Shown here piece by piece: positions 34,343 through 43,821 of a DNA stretch of 64,000 bases. Positions within the stretch are counted from its first letter, which is position 1. The number at the start of each line of letters is the position of its first letter. Under the pieces are notes generated by a model. It had not been told where the DNA came from and ran no database searches. It saw nothing but the letters and a program-made list of their open reading frames with translations. The position numbers were made by a program, and so were the translations under genes. Origin of the DNA: a bacterium (GTDB taxonomy: Bacteria; Myxococcota; UBA727; JAUIJE01); assembly GCA_030431455.1 (NCBI GenBank), contig JAUIJE010000002.1, forward strand, positions 567,294 to 631,293, read 5' to 3'.

Positions 34343-35137
34343 ATGAAACGCGTCGTAGGGTTTGTTTTGTTGTCGCTCGGGGCGGTGGTTGCTTGCCAGA
34401 CCACCGCGGAAAAGGCGGATGCCCCCGTCGATGTTTTGGTGCTGGAGAAGACCTGCACCGATGACAAGACCGGAGGGTATGCGCCCTGCCTGGTGTGGGC
34501 GGACGCCCTGCTGCACGAGGACGCGACCCGCGGCCAGCTGTCGGCCGCCCTCGCGGCGATCGAGCCATTTTGCACCGTCGACGAGCCCGACGCGTGTCAT
34601 GCCGCCCATGCGTTGCGGTACCGCGTCGAGCAGCCGGTGGACGACCACGCCTGGAACCCGGCCGCGGCCGGCGACTGGGAATACGCGCCCCGGGTGGTGC
34701 ACCAAAGCCCCCAGGTCGACGAGGTGCGGGCGGCGCTGTCCACCGAGGCGTGGGCGGGCCGGGTCAAAGAGCGCGGGGTGGTGTCGTTGGTGGTGGCGGT
34801 CAAAGAGGACGGTCAGATCAAAGGCGTCGAGGTCACGTCCGGCCCCGACCCCCTGCTCGAGCGGCTCGCGATGCAGGCCGCCCTCGACGGGCGGTACCTG
34901 CCCGGCCGGACCAAAGCGGGGGTGTTCCGCGACGGCGTGGTGACGGTGACGATGGACTTTTCCGCCCCGGCCCCGGCCGGGCCCGACGCGGGTGCGGCCG
35001 CAACGGCTGAGCCCCCGCCGTCGTCGAGCCCGGGGGATGCCGGTCCCGGCGCGACCCCCGCGGGCGACGCGGGTGCACCCCCCCGCGACGCGGGCGCGCC
35101 GGCCCGGCCCGACGCGGGGGTGGCCGACGCGGGGTGA
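34343..35137 (+). CDS. lipoprotein with TonB-like domain and Asp-Ala-Gly tail
   Basis: 264 aa. Lipobox AVVAC. A Cys-containing helical part (CTDDKTGGYAPCLVW; CTVDEPDACHAAHALR), then a domain with VKERGVVSLVVAVKEDGQIKG... and ALDGRYLPGRTKAGVFRDG that resembles a TonB-type C-terminal fold. The last ~55 residues are a Pro/Asp-Ala-Gly-rich low-complexity tail, commonly seen on myxobacterial surface lipoproteins. Divergent from the esterase gene over 202 bases. Confidence 0.7.
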   Translation: MKRVVGFVLLSLGAVVACQTTAEKADAPVDVLVLEKTCTDDKTGGYAPCLVWADALLHEDATRGQLSAALAAIEPFCTVDEPDACHAAHALRYRVEQPVDDHAWNPAAAGDWEYAPRVVHQSPQVDEVRAALSTEAWAGRVKERGVVSLVVAVKEDGQIKGVEVTSGPDPLLERLAMQAALDGRYLPGRTKAGVFRDGVVTVTMDFSAPAPAGPDAGAAATAEPPPSSSPGDAGPGATPAGDAGAPPRDAGAPARPDAGVADAG

Positions 35138-35344
35138 TCGCTCCGCGCAGATTCAATGGCATTTGGTGGGCCGGCAAAGACCGGTCGGTCCGCCCCGCGG
35201 CCGGGTCTCGGCGCGCACGATCGCCGGCGCCCCGATGCGCCCCGGACGACGACAAAACGTGCTGACCATCGCCCGGCTTCGCTTGCCGAGTTCGACACAT
35301 GTTGTACGTTCCGGGATGCCATTCGTGTGCGGTGATGGGCGGTC

Positions 35345-36112
35345 ATGGATCTGAGCGATGTCGAGCAAGGGGCCTTCAGCGGCGAGCGCCACCCGTGGGA
35401 GCTCGCCCGGCGCCGGGTGGTGTTGGACCTCATGGCCCAGACCCCCAAGGCGTCGAGTTTGCTGGACGTGGGGTGCGGGGACGCGTTCGTGCTCGACGGG
35501 TTCGCCGACCGGGCGCTGGCCGATGCGCTGTACGGGGTGGACTCGGCCCTGAGCGAGGCGCGCCAATATCGCCGGGCGGGCATTCCAGTGTCATTGAGCA
35601 CGTCCCTGGATGACGTCGACGCCCCCGCGGACAGCGTGAGCCACGTGCTGCTCCTCGACGTGCTGGAGCACGTAGAGGACGACGTCGGCCTGTTGCGGGC
35701 CATCACCGCACACCCCGCGGTCCGCGGCGGCGCGCACCTGTTGGTCACGGTCCCCGCGCACCAGCGGTTGTTCATCGAGCACGACCGGATGTTGCGCCAC
35801 CACCGCCGCTACAGCGCCGCCCAGCTGGTGGACACCGCCCGGGCCGCGGGCGTCGACGTCGTCGACCACGGCGGGTTCTTCACGTCGTTGCTCGCCCCCC
35901 GGGTGGCGAGCCTGGTCAAAGAGAAGCTCGCCGGTCCCGATCGGCGCGCCACCGGGGTGGCCCGGTGGCAGGCGCCGGGCTGGGTCACCCGCACCATCGA
36001 GAACACCCTGTACGCCGACTACAAAGTGGGCCGGCGGCTGTTGCGGCGGGGGGTGTTTGTGCCCGGCCTGAGCCTCTATCTCGTCGGGCGCCTGGGCGAA
36101 GGCGCGCGGTGA
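35345..36112 (+). CDS. class I SAM-dependent methyltransferase
   Basis: 255 aa. Motif I LLDVGCGDAFVLDGFA, an acidic loop (GVDSALSEAR), motif LLLDVLEHVEDDVGLL and the post-motif HHRRYS typical of Methyltransf_11/23 proteins in polysaccharide loci. The upstream 207-base gap (35138-35344) holds no feature I can name. First gene of an operon with the YfhO-like and GT2 genes, so its substrate is probably a lipid-linked sugar or polyprenyl product. Confidence 0.82.
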   Translation: MDLSDVEQGAFSGERHPWELARRRVVLDLMAQTPKASSLLDVGCGDAFVLDGFADRALADALYGVDSALSEARQYRRAGIPVSLSTSLDDVDAPADSVSHVLLLDVLEHVEDDVGLLRAITAHPAVRGGAHLLVTVPAHQRLFIEHDRMLRHHRRYSAAQLVDTARAAGVDVVDHGGFFTSLLAPRVASLVKEKLAGPDRRATGVARWQAPGWVTRTIENTLYADYKVGRRLLRRGVFVPGLSLYLVGRLGEGAR

Positions 36113-38691
36113 TCGGCGCGTTCCGGTTCTGGCGCTACGTGTGGGTCACGCTGGCCCTGGTGGGGGTCGGGCTGGTCGCGTTTTGGGCCGCGGTGACGTT
36201 CGAGCCCAATGTCACAGGACGCGCCGACGCGTTCCGCTATTTCGCCCCCCTGGCGTACTACTTCGATCGGTCGCTGTTCGCGGGTGATTTCCCGACGTGG
36301 AACGCCCTGACCATGGGGGGCAACCCCTTCGCGGCCAACCCGCAGAGTCACGCGTTTTACCCGCTCTACATTCTGCGCGGGTTGGCGGTGTGCCTGTTCG
36401 GCCAGCCCACCCCGAGCGCGTCGTTCATCAGCGTGTCGGTGCTGATGGGGGTGCACCTGTTGTTGCTCGGCTGGGGCATGGCCCGGCTGGTGGAGGCCCA
36501 CGGGGGCGGGCTCGCGGCGATGATGTCGGCGGCGGTGGCGTGCACGTTCTCGGCCGCGATGGTGCGCCGCACCGGTGAGTTTCACTTCCTGTACTCCCTC
36601 GCCTGGGGCCCGTGGCTTTTGCACTACGCCCGGGCGGTGTTGCTGCGCGACGACGAGACCCCGCGGAGAGCGGACACCTGGGATCATGCCTTGCGCTGGG
36701 GGGTGTGCCTGGGGTTGGCGATTCTGGGCGGCTTTCCACAGATTTTTATCTTCATGATGATGGGGATGGTCGCGTACATCTTCGCCTTGCGCCTTTTGCA
36801 CCTGCCGCTGCGTGACCTGCGCCGGGTGGGGCGGCTGGTCAAGGGCGACGTCGGGTACGGGCTGGTGACCTTGGGGGTGGGACTCGGCATCGGGGCGGCG
36901 ATGTTGCTCCCCGCGGCGGAGTTCAACGCGATGAGCCCCCGGGCGTCGGGGAGCGCGTTCAACGCCCAGGGGTTTGAGTCCGACGACCTCAGCTTCGATT
37001 ACTTCATCAACTGCTTTGTCAGCTATGGCTGCGACAAGTGGGAGTTTGTCGGGGTCAAGGCCGCGGGGGCGGTGGCGCTCTTGTTCGCGCTGATCGCGCT
37101 TTTGCGCTGGCGGGCCCGGGACACGATTCCGTTGCTGGCGTTGGTGGCGGTGATGACCGACATCAGCTCGGGCGATGGCTACGTCATGAAGGGGCTGTCG
37201 CTGGTCTCGCCCATGCAGTTGATCACGCTGTCCCGGGCCTTCGACGTGGCCGTGATCGGTCTCGGGGCGTTGGTCGGCCTCGGGGTGCAAGGGTGCGTGT
37301 CGTCGGGGGACCGGTCGGCGCGCTGGCGCGTGGTCACCGCGGGCTTGGTGCTCGGCCTCGGCAGCTGGGTGCTGTTGCGGCTGCACGACATCATCAGCGT
37401 GCCCGGCTATTGGATGCACGAACTCAATGTGACTGCGGTCCTGACCTGGACCGCCCTCGCCACCGTGGCCGCGGCGGGTTTGCCGTTTCTCATCGGCCGG
37501 TGGCGGTGGTCGGCGGGGCTGGCGGGGATGGTGTTGCCCCTGCTGCTCATCGCGGAGATCACCGCGTGGAACTTCACCTACACCGATCGGTTCTTGTTCA
37601 CCCGCAACTACGAGCGCGGATGGGTCAAAGCCCAGGGCTACACCGGTGAAGAGGGTTTCCCCCTCGACAACCGCCGCACCGCGTTCAAGGGAAAGTGGCG
37701 CAACTATCCACTGTTTGGCATGGAGCCGCTGATCAACGGCTACGACCCGGCGTACATCAACCGGGCCCGGTTGGTCATCCTTGCCCACCAACGAGACCGC
37801 TACAAGCGTGTGCTGCGCGCGCCCCACATCGCCGCGGGGGGGCCCCGGGGGGCGCTGATGTTCAAGCGGTTCTTCTGGCTGGCGCGCCACGTGGTCGACG
37901 AGAAGTTCCGCCGGGACCGCGAGCTGTTCCCCGTCACCACCACCGCCTACGTCGACGATGCCGCCGGCCTCGAGCACATGCTGGTCAAGCCCGACGCCGT
38001 CCCGCGAAGTGGCCTGTCCGACCAGGTCACGGCCCATCCGCTCCCGGTCGACCCCCTCGCTGTGCGCCGGGTGCGCAAGCGCCTCGAGGCCCACACCGTG
38101 CTCGCGCTCGACTACGACGGAGCCCGCCATGCCGTGGTCGAGCTCACCCTCGATGTCCCCGCCGCCACCCACCTCACCGTGCGCCAGCGGGACACCACCC
38201 GCCGGCGCCGCCGCCACTACGGCCCCGACTTCCGGCTCGAAAAGGGCCCGCAGGTGGTGCAGATCCCCCTCTGGGGTGTGCCCACCGGCCAGTTGGAGTT
38301 GGCGTTCTCCGCCCGCACCGAAGACCTCGTCCCCACCATCCAGGGCGCGCAGCTCAAGCTCGACGACGCGGACGAAGACCACCTCATCCGCACTGTGTCC
38401 CGCACCGCCGACCACGTGGTGGTCGAGGTCGAGGCCAAAGGGCCCCGGTTTTTGACCTACCTCGACGCGGACTACCCGGGCTGGTCGGTGACCGTCGACG
38501 CGCAACCCGCGACCTTGACCCGGGCGTTTCGCGCCTTCAAAGGGGTCAAGCTCGACCCCGGCAAGCACACCGTGCGCTTTTCGTTCTCGTCGCCCACCGT
38601 GCACCGCGGGGTCAGCATCGCGCTGGTCACCGGGCTGTTCGCCGGCTTGGCACTGTTTTTCCTGCGCAGGAGGCGTTCGCGTGTGGCGTAA
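36109..38691 (+). CDS. YfhO-like multispanning membrane protein
   Basis: 860 aa; GTG overlaps the methyltransferase stop (GTGA). About 12 membrane helices in the first 560 residues (FWRYVWVTLALVGVGLVAFW ...), with an Asp/Arg loop GRADAFRYFAPLAYYFDRSL and GDFPTWNALTMGGNPFAANP near the N terminus, as in YfhO and other GT-C-type glycosyltransferases. A soluble C-terminal part (about 570-835) with beta-rich sequence and a last helix (SIALVTGLFAGLALFFLR). YfhO glycosylates cell-surface teichoic acids in Gram-positives; here the likely role is transfer of a polyprenyl-linked sugar on the outer face of the inner membrane. Confidence 0.78.
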   Translation: MIGAFRFWRYVWVTLALVGVGLVAFWAAVTFEPNVTGRADAFRYFAPLAYYFDRSLFAGDFPTWNALTMGGNPFAANPQSHAFYPLYILRGLAVCLFGQPTPSASFISVSVLMGVHLLLLGWGMARLVEAHGGGLAAMMSAAVACTFSAAMVRRTGEFHFLYSLAWGPWLLHYARAVLLRDDETPRRADTWDHALRWGVCLGLAILGGFPQIFIFMMMGMVAYIFALRLLHLPLRDLRRVGRLVKGDVGYGLVTLGVGLGIGAAMLLPAAEFNAMSPRASGSAFNAQGFESDDLSFDYFINCFVSYGCDKWEFVGVKAAGAVALLFALIALLRWRARDTIPLLALVAVMTDISSGDGYVMKGLSLVSPMQLITLSRAFDVAVIGLGALVGLGVQGCVSSGDRSARWRVVTAGLVLGLGSWVLLRLHDIISVPGYWMHELNVTAVLTWTALATVAAAGLPFLIGRWRWSAGLAGMVLPLLLIAEITAWNFTYTDRFLFTRNYERGWVKAQGYTGEEGFPLDNRRTAFKGKWRNYPLFGMEPLINGYDPAYINRARLVILAHQRDRYKRVLRAPHIAAGGPRGALMFKRFFWLARHVVDEKFRRDRELFPVTTTAYVDDAAGLEHMLVKPDAVPRSGLSDQVTAHPLPVDPLAVRRVRKRLEAHTVLALDYDGARHAVVELTLDVPAATHLTVRQRDTTRRRRRHYGPDFRLEKGPQVVQIPLWGVPTGQLELAFSARTEDLVPTIQGAQLKLDDADEDHLIRTVSRTADHVVVEVEAKGPRFLTYLDADYPGWSVTVDAQPATLTRAFRAFKGVKLDPGKHTVRFSFSSPTVHRGVSIALVTGLFAGLALFFLRRRRSRVA

Positions 38692-39433
38692 GTTGGCCCT
38701 GGTCGTGCCCTGTTACAACGAGGCCGAACGCTTCGCGCCCGAGGCCTACGCCGCGGCCTTGGCCGCGCGGCCGGACCTGTCGTTGGTGTTCGTCGACGAC
38801 GGCAGCGCCGACGACACCCGGGCGGTCCTGACCGCGTTCGCCCAGCAACAAGCCACCCCCGGGCGGGTGGCGGTGCATGGCCTCGACGTCAACCAGGGCA
38901 AGGCCGAGGCGGTGCGCCAAGGCGTGCGCCACGTGGGCGATTATTTTCCCGACGCGGACTTCGTCGGCTACTGGGACGCCGACCTCGCCACCCCGTTCGC
39001 GGCGCTGGACGATTTTGCCGCCGCGCTCGAGGCCCAACCCCACGCGAAGTTCTTGCTCGGATCCCGGGTCCGCCTGATGGGCCGGGACATCGACCGGCGC
39101 ACCACCCGCCACTTCCTCGGCCGGGTGTTCGCCACCGCCGCGAGTCTCGTCGTGGACCTGCCGATCTACGACACCCAATGCGGGGCCAAGATCATCGAGC
39201 GCGACCTGGCCCAGGCGCTGTTCGAAGAGCCCTTCGCCACCGCGTGGATCTTCGACGTCGAACTGCTGTCGCGGTTTTTGCGCCGGGTGGGCCGCGACCA
39301 AGCCCTGCGCTTGGTGGTCGAGGTTCCGCTGCACCAATGGCGCGACGTGGCCGGCTCCAAGGTCAAGTCCAGGGACTTTGTGCGCGCCGGGCTCGACCTG
39401 GCCCGGGTCTGGCGCACCCACCGCGACGGCTGA
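38681..39433 (+). CDS. GT2-family glycosyltransferase (polyprenyl-phosphate type)
   Basis: 250 aa; GTG start overlaps the YfhO-like gene by 11 bases. GT2 motifs: LVVPCYNEAERF, VFVDDGSADDT, YWDADLATP (DxD-type), then DTQCGAKIIERD and AWIFDVELLSRFLRR, as in dolichyl- or polyprenyl-phosphate mannosyl/glucosyltransferases. It should load a sugar onto a lipid phosphate in the cytoplasm for the membrane enzyme upstream. Confidence 0.88.
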   Translation: MWRKLALVVPCYNEAERFAPEAYAAALAARPDLSLVFVDDGSADDTRAVLTAFAQQQATPGRVAVHGLDVNQGKAEAVRQGVRHVGDYFPDADFVGYWDADLATPFAALDDFAAALEAQPHAKFLLGSRVRLMGRDIDRRTTRHFLGRVFATAASLVVDLPIYDTQCGAKIIERDLAQALFEEPFATAWIFDVELLSRFLRRVGRDQALRLVVEVPLHQWRDVAGSKVKSRDFVRAGLDLARVWRTHRDG

Positions 39434-39469
39434 TCGCCCGCCGGCGAAACAGTGACAAGCGGGGTGCGG

Positions 39470-39961
39470 TCAGCCCGCGTCCGCCTCTTCGCGGCGCCAG
39501 GACCCGCTCTTGCCCCCGTCCTTTTCCATCAGCCGAACCTCGGACAGCACCATGGCTTTGTCCTTGGCCTTGGCCATGTCGTACAGGGTGAGCCCGGCGA
39601 TGCTCACCGCCACCATCGCCTCCATCTCCACCCCGGTGGGGCCCACGCAGCGCACCTCGCAGGCGATGGCCACGCCCTCCTCGGCCGCGGCGAACGACAC
39701 CTGCACATCGGTGACCGGGAGCGGATGACACAGCGGAATCAGCCCCCCGGTGCCCTTGGCCGCGAGGATGGCCGCGACCTTGGCGGTGGCCAGCGCCTCG
39801 CCCTTGTGCAGCGCGCCGGTCATCAGCGCGTCGCGCACCGCGGGGCTGCAGCGGAGCAGGCCGCGGGCGAGGGCCCGGCGCTTGGTGGTCGGCTTGTCGG
39901 ACACGTCCACCATGGTCAGGCGGCCGTGCTCGTCGAGGTGGGAGAAGCCCTTGGTGCTCAT
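39470..39961 (-). CDS. moaC: cyclic pyranopterin monophosphate synthase
   Basis: 163 aa. Standard MoaC blocks: FSHLDEHGRLTMVDVSDKP, GGLIPLCHPLPVTDVQVSF, CEVRCVGPTGVEMEAMVA, LYDMAKAKDKAMV and the C-terminal LMEKDGGKSG. Converts the GTP-derived 3',8-cyclo compound made by MoaA into cPMP for molybdenum cofactor synthesis. It stands alone, with no other moa gene nearby, and is divergent from the sensor kinase. Confidence 0.95.
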   Translation of the reverse strand: MSTKGFSHLDEHGRLTMVDVSDKPTTKRRALARGLLRCSPAVRDALMTGALHKGEALATAKVAAILAAKGTGGLIPLCHPLPVTDVQVSFAAAEEGVAIACEVRCVGPTGVEMEAMVAVSIAGLTLYDMAKAKDKAMVLSEVRLMEKDGGKSGSWRREEADAG

Positions 39962-40043
39962 GGCCGGAGCAGACCACGACGGGCGGGCAAATCAAGGACC
40001 AACAACATGCTTTGTGTCGCCCTGGGCGGTACAGTCACACCGC

Positions 40044-41948
40044 GTGCGCCTGTCGTTCCAGATTCTGTTCACGTTGCTGTTGGTGGCCTTGGTGCCACTT
40101 TCGGTGTCTGGCCTGACCAGCCTCGCCATCGCCGAGGAAGCGATCACCGACACCGCCCGCGAAAACCTCACCGCCGAGGCGCGCCACCTCGCCGAGCTGT
40201 CCGAGACCACCATCCTCGGTGCGGCCCGTGATTTGAGCCAAGCCTCGACGCTGCGCTTCGACCGGTTGCGGGGGGCCGAGCTCACCGCCGCCCTCGGCAT
40301 CATTTACCGCGAGGACGTGCGCCGCAACGCGGTGGCGCTCATCGACGGGGCCACCGGCGAGCCGGTGGCGGACCTGGTCTACCAAGAGGAGGTCGCCGAC
40401 GAGCCCGGTTTGCGGGGGCACGCGCCCTTCGCCGAGGAAGACCTCGAGGCCTTCGCCACCCACATCCCCCTGGCCGAGGCGGTGCGGGCGGGGCGGGCGA
40501 TTTCGTTGCCGTTCGCCGACGAGGCGCGCGGCTTGTCACTGATCGCGTTGGCGGTGCGGGTGGACGGTCCACCGGGCGCGGACGGCAAGCCCAAGGCCTG
40601 GGTGGTGGCGGTGGAGTTTTCCCTCGCCGAGCTCAACCAGCGCTTCGAAGAGGCCGGTCACGAGGGGGTGCGCGCGTTCTTGGTGGACCTCGAGGGCCGC
40701 GCGGTGTGCCACACCGACGTGGCGGTGGCGTTGACGCGGCAGGACATGAGCGCCCACCCCGGGGTGCAGCGGCTGCGCGACCCGATGGCCACCTCGGCCG
40801 CGGCTTTGCCCCACCAAAAGAACGACGAGTGGCTGAGCGCGTTCGCCCGGGCCGAGCGGCTCGCGTCTCCCACCGGCCAGACCTGGGGGGTGGTGATCGA
40901 ACGGCGCACCGACGACGTGCTCGCCCGGGTCAAAGAGATGACCTCGCGCACGGCGTTTTGGGTGGGCACCGCGCTGCTGTTGGCCTTGCTCGGCGGCATC
41001 ATCCTGAGCCGGGGCATCGCCCGGCCGCTGGAGGTGTTGACCAAGGTGGTGGGTCGCTTTGGCAGTGGCGATCAGCAGGCGCGCGCCACCGTGCACACCA
41101 AGAACGAGATCGGGAGTTTGGCCGGCGCGTTCAATCAGATGGCCGACGCCATCGACGAGCGTGACCAAGAGCTCCGCGCGTTCAACCAGGAGCTCCAGGT
41201 GCGCGTCGACGAGCGCACCCGCGAACTCAAGGACGCCCAGGACGAGCTTTTGCGTTCGCAGAAGGCGGCCGCGGTGGGCGAGCTCGGGGCGGGGGTGGCG
41301 CACGAGATCAACAACCCCTTGGCCGCGGTGCTGGGGGCCACCCAGTTGATGTTGTTGCGGATGGACAAGGACAGCCCCCACTACGAGTCGCTCAAGGACG
41401 TGGAGCAGGAGTCGCTGCGCATCAAGGATATTGTGGAGAGCTTGCTCAAGCTCAGCCGCGATCAGGGCCCGGACGCCAAGACCCTGGTCGATGCCAACGA
41501 GGTGGTGGAGAGCGCATTGGCATTGGTGGCGCGGCCGATCATCGCCCAGCGCATTCAGGTCAAGCGCAACCTCGCGGCCAAGCTGCCGCGGCTCCGGGGG
41601 GCGGGAGCGGACCTGCAACAGATGTTGATGGCGTTGATGCTCAACGCGAAAGAGGCCATGCCCGACGGGGGCCAGCTCACCATCACCACCGAGAACGTGG
41701 ATGACAAGCTGGTGAAAATCACCGTCGAGGACACCGGCCGCGGCATCCCCGAACAAAACCTCGAACGGGTGTTCGAACCGTTCTTCACCACCCGCGCCGC
41801 CGACGGACACAAGGGCATGGGGTTGTCGCTGGTGCAGAAGGTGGTCGAGGACAACGGCGGCCGGGTGCAGCTCGAGAGCCGGGTGGGCAAGGGCACGCAG
41901 GTCAAGGTGGTGTTCCCCGCGGCGCGCGAGGGCACCCACCTCGCCTGA
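40044..41948 (+). CDS. membrane sensor histidine kinase with HAMP domain
   Basis: 634 aa from GTG 40044. First membrane helix at the N terminus, a ~280-residue periplasmic domain (dCache-like strand and helix pattern), second helix TAFWVGTALLLALLGGIILS, then HAMP (RPLEVLTKVVGRFGSGDQ...) and a coiled coil. HisKA AHEINNPLAAVLG with His420; the ATPase domain has LMLNAKEAMPDGG, DTGRGIPEQN, FEPFFTTR and GMGLSLVQKVV. A response regulator starts 59 bases downstream, so the two form a likely pair. Confidence 0.92.
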   Translation: MRLSFQILFTLLLVALVPLSVSGLTSLAIAEEAITDTARENLTAEARHLAELSETTILGAARDLSQASTLRFDRLRGAELTAALGIIYREDVRRNAVALIDGATGEPVADLVYQEEVADEPGLRGHAPFAEEDLEAFATHIPLAEAVRAGRAISLPFADEARGLSLIALAVRVDGPPGADGKPKAWVVAVEFSLAELNQRFEEAGHEGVRAFLVDLEGRAVCHTDVAVALTRQDMSAHPGVQRLRDPMATSAAALPHQKNDEWLSAFARAERLASPTGQTWGVVIERRTDDVLARVKEMTSRTAFWVGTALLLALLGGIILSRGIARPLEVLTKVVGRFGSGDQQARATVHTKNEIGSLAGAFNQMADAIDERDQELRAFNQELQVRVDERTRELKDAQDELLRSQKAAAVGELGAGVAHEINNPLAAVLGATQLMLLRMDKDSPHYESLKDVEQESLRIKDIVESLLKLSRDQGPDAKTLVDANEVVESALALVARPIIAQRIQVKRNLAAKLPRLRGAGADLQQMLMALMLNAKEAMPDGGQLTITTENVDDKLVKITVEDTGRGIPEQNLERVFEPFFTTRAADGHKGMGLSLVQKVVEDNGGRVQLESRVGKGTQVKVVFPAAREGTHLA

Positions 41949-42007
41949 CCCTGCGCGGTCGGGGCGGATACTCGCGATGTCGACGTCCCGGTGATAGCGT
42001 GACCGCC

Positions 42008-42718
42008 ATGGCCGCCCGCATCCTTCTGGTGGAAGACGAGCCCACGCTGCAGCGCATTTTGGGGTCGGTGTTGACCCACGCCGGTCACCAGGTCGAAGCG
42101 GTGGGCAGCGCCGAGGGCGCGCTGGCCCGGATGCGCGACGACGCCGAGGAGTTCGACCTCGTGCTCGCGGACAAGAATCTCCCCGCCCAAAATGGGGTCG
42201 AGCTGCTCGCCGCGGTGCGCGACCTCGAGGTCGAGCACAACAGCCCGCGGGCGTTCGTGATGGTCACCGGCTACCCCAGCCGGGACAGCGTGCGCGACGT
42301 CCTGCACCTCGGGGGCGATGGCTACCTGGTCAAGCCGTTCCGATCGTTGTCCGAAGCGGTCAACCAAATCCAGCAGGTGTTGACCGTCGACCTCGCGGCC
42401 CGGCGGGATCGCACGCGCCGGGCGCGCCGGGCCGAGGAGGCGTTGACCGCGGGGGTCCCCGTCGACGAGACCTTTGCCCTCGCCCTCGACGATGACCGCT
42501 TGCGGACCCGGGTGGAGGGCGCGCTGTCCACCGCGGGGGCCCGGCTTGACCCCGACAATGCCACTGTGCTTGTCACCGACCGCTTCGAGCGGCTTTCGGA
42601 CACCGGCGCGGTGGGGGTGTGGGTCACGGGGGAGCCCGCGTTCAATGACCTCGTCGACGCGGTGTGGCGGGGGGGCGTGCGCTGGGTCGACCCGATGCAC
42701 GTCGGCGGTGGGGCATGA
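42008..42718 (+). CDS. response regulator, receiver domain with extra C-terminal region
   Basis: 236 aa. Receiver: VEDEP (acidic pair), Asp55 in LADKNLP, VTGYPSRD and YLVKPF. After residue 130 a basic stretch (RRDRTRRARRAE) leads to a second domain (about 150-236: TVLVTDRFERLSDTGAVGVW, WRGGVRWVD) that I cannot assign and that carries no DNA-binding motif. Start ATG 42008; GTG 41999 is a possible alternative. Coupled to the FecR-like gene by a 4-base overlap. Confidence 0.82.
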   Translation: MAARILLVEDEPTLQRILGSVLTHAGHQVEAVGSAEGALARMRDDAEEFDLVLADKNLPAQNGVELLAAVRDLEVEHNSPRAFVMVTGYPSRDSVRDVLHLGGDGYLVKPFRSLSEAVNQIQQVLTVDLAARRDRTRRARRAEEALTAGVPVDETFALALDDDRLRTRVEGALSTAGARLDPDNATVLVTDRFERLSDTGAVGVWVTGEPAFNDLVDAVWRGGVRWVDPMHVGGGA

Positions 42719-43821
42719 ACCGCTCGCTGCTCTTGGCCGCGGCGGTTTCGGTGGGGGTGCTGTTGGCCGCGCTGTGGTTGTACCCGCGGCTGTTTGGCGA
42801 CGGGACCACGCACAGTCCCGACGCCGGGGTGACCCGGCCGGTGACCCCGGCGCGCACGCCCGACGCCGGGCCGTCGTCCCCCGGCGTAGACGCGGGAACT
42901 GCCACGAACGATGCCGGGGCGCGCCCGGGCGCGGACGCGGGCGCGGCCGCCCCCGGGGGCGCGGACGCGGGTCCCGCCGACCCGAGCGGCCGGCGCCCGG
43001 ACGCGGGCCCGCACACAAAGGCCCCGGTCTCGGTCCCCGACCAGGGGGCCAAGGTCATCGCGGTGAGCGGGTTCGCCGAGACCCGGCGCGGCCAGGGCCG
43101 GTGGACAAAACTCAAAAAGGGCCAAGTGCTCGACGCGCGCGACAGCGTGCGCACCGGTCGCAACGGCGAGGCCCGTTTGCAGGTGGGGGACGGGGTCGAG
43201 GTGCGGGTGAGCCCGCGGTCCGAGTTCTCGATTCGCGAAATCACCGAGGGGCTTTCGCGGGTGCGCCTCGAGGTCGGTCACGTGTCGGCCAGCATCGACG
43301 AGAAGGGCAACCGGGTCTTGCGGGTCGAGGCCGCGGGGTCGGACGCGGTGGCGGAATCGAGCGGGGGCTCGTTCGGCATGGTCAGCGACGGCCTTGGGCA
43401 GGTCGCGGTGGCGACCACCAAAGGCCAGGTGAAGTTGAAGGCCAAAGGCCAGACCCAGATCGTGGGCGAAGGCGAGCAGTCGGTGGTGATGAAAAACGCC
43501 GCCCCGTCCGCGCCCACCCCGGTGCCGAAGAGCCTGTTGCTGAAGGTCGCCGACCCGGTGCGCCGCAAGACCAACGCCACCGTGACCTACGTCGAGGGCC
43601 ACACCAGCCCGGGCTCGGTGGTGCGGGTGGACGGCAAGATCACCACCGTGACCAAGGCGGGCAAGTTCCGGGTGCCGGTCCGGCTCAAAGACGGCGAAAA
43701 CCGCATCAACGTGGCGGTGACCGATTCCCTGGGCCGGACCAAACAAGAACGGATGCCGTCCATCGTCGTCGACCGGGAAAAACCGACCATCGATGCCGAG
43801 GTCAAGTGGGGCTCACCCTGA
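42715..43821 (+). CDS. FecR-like, membrane-anchored periplasmic protein
   Basis: 368 aa; ATG overlaps the regulator stop (ATGA). An N-terminal helix (SLLLAAAVSVGVLLAALWLY) serves as anchor or signal, followed by ~75 residues rich in Asp-Ala-Gly and Pro. A FecR-type beta domain (about 110-235: DARDSVRTGRNGEARLQVGD, VRVSPRSEFSIREITEG) and a C-terminal glucodextranase-like/Ig-like module (about 265-340: VEGHTSPGSVVRVDGKITTV). Such proteins sense or bind in the periplasm. Its stop overlaps the opposing gene by 9 bases. Confidence 0.8.
   Translation: MNRSLLLAAAVSVGVLLAALWLYPRLFGDGTTHSPDAGVTRPVTPARTPDAGPSSPGVDAGTATNDAGARPGADAGAAAPGGADAGPADPSGRRPDAGPHTKAPVSVPDQGAKVIAVSGFAETRRGQGRWTKLKKGQVLDARDSVRTGRNGEARLQVGDGVEVRVSPRSEFSIREITEGLSRVRLEVGHVSASIDEKGNRVLRVEAAGSDAVAESSGGSFGMVSDGLGQVAVATTKGQVKLKAKGQTQIVGEGEQSVVMKNAAPSAPTPVPKSLLLKVADPVRRKTNATVTYVEGHTSPGSVVRVDGKITTVTKAGKFRVPVRLKDGENRINVAVTDSLGRTKQERMPSIVVDREKPTIDAEVKWGSP

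Noticed and set aside
35138-35344. Small gene or RNA between the Asp-Ala-Gly lipoprotein and the methyltransferase
   Set aside because: No frame with a ribosome site and no stable hairpin; it contains only a near-match of the CAG-N3-CATTG word.
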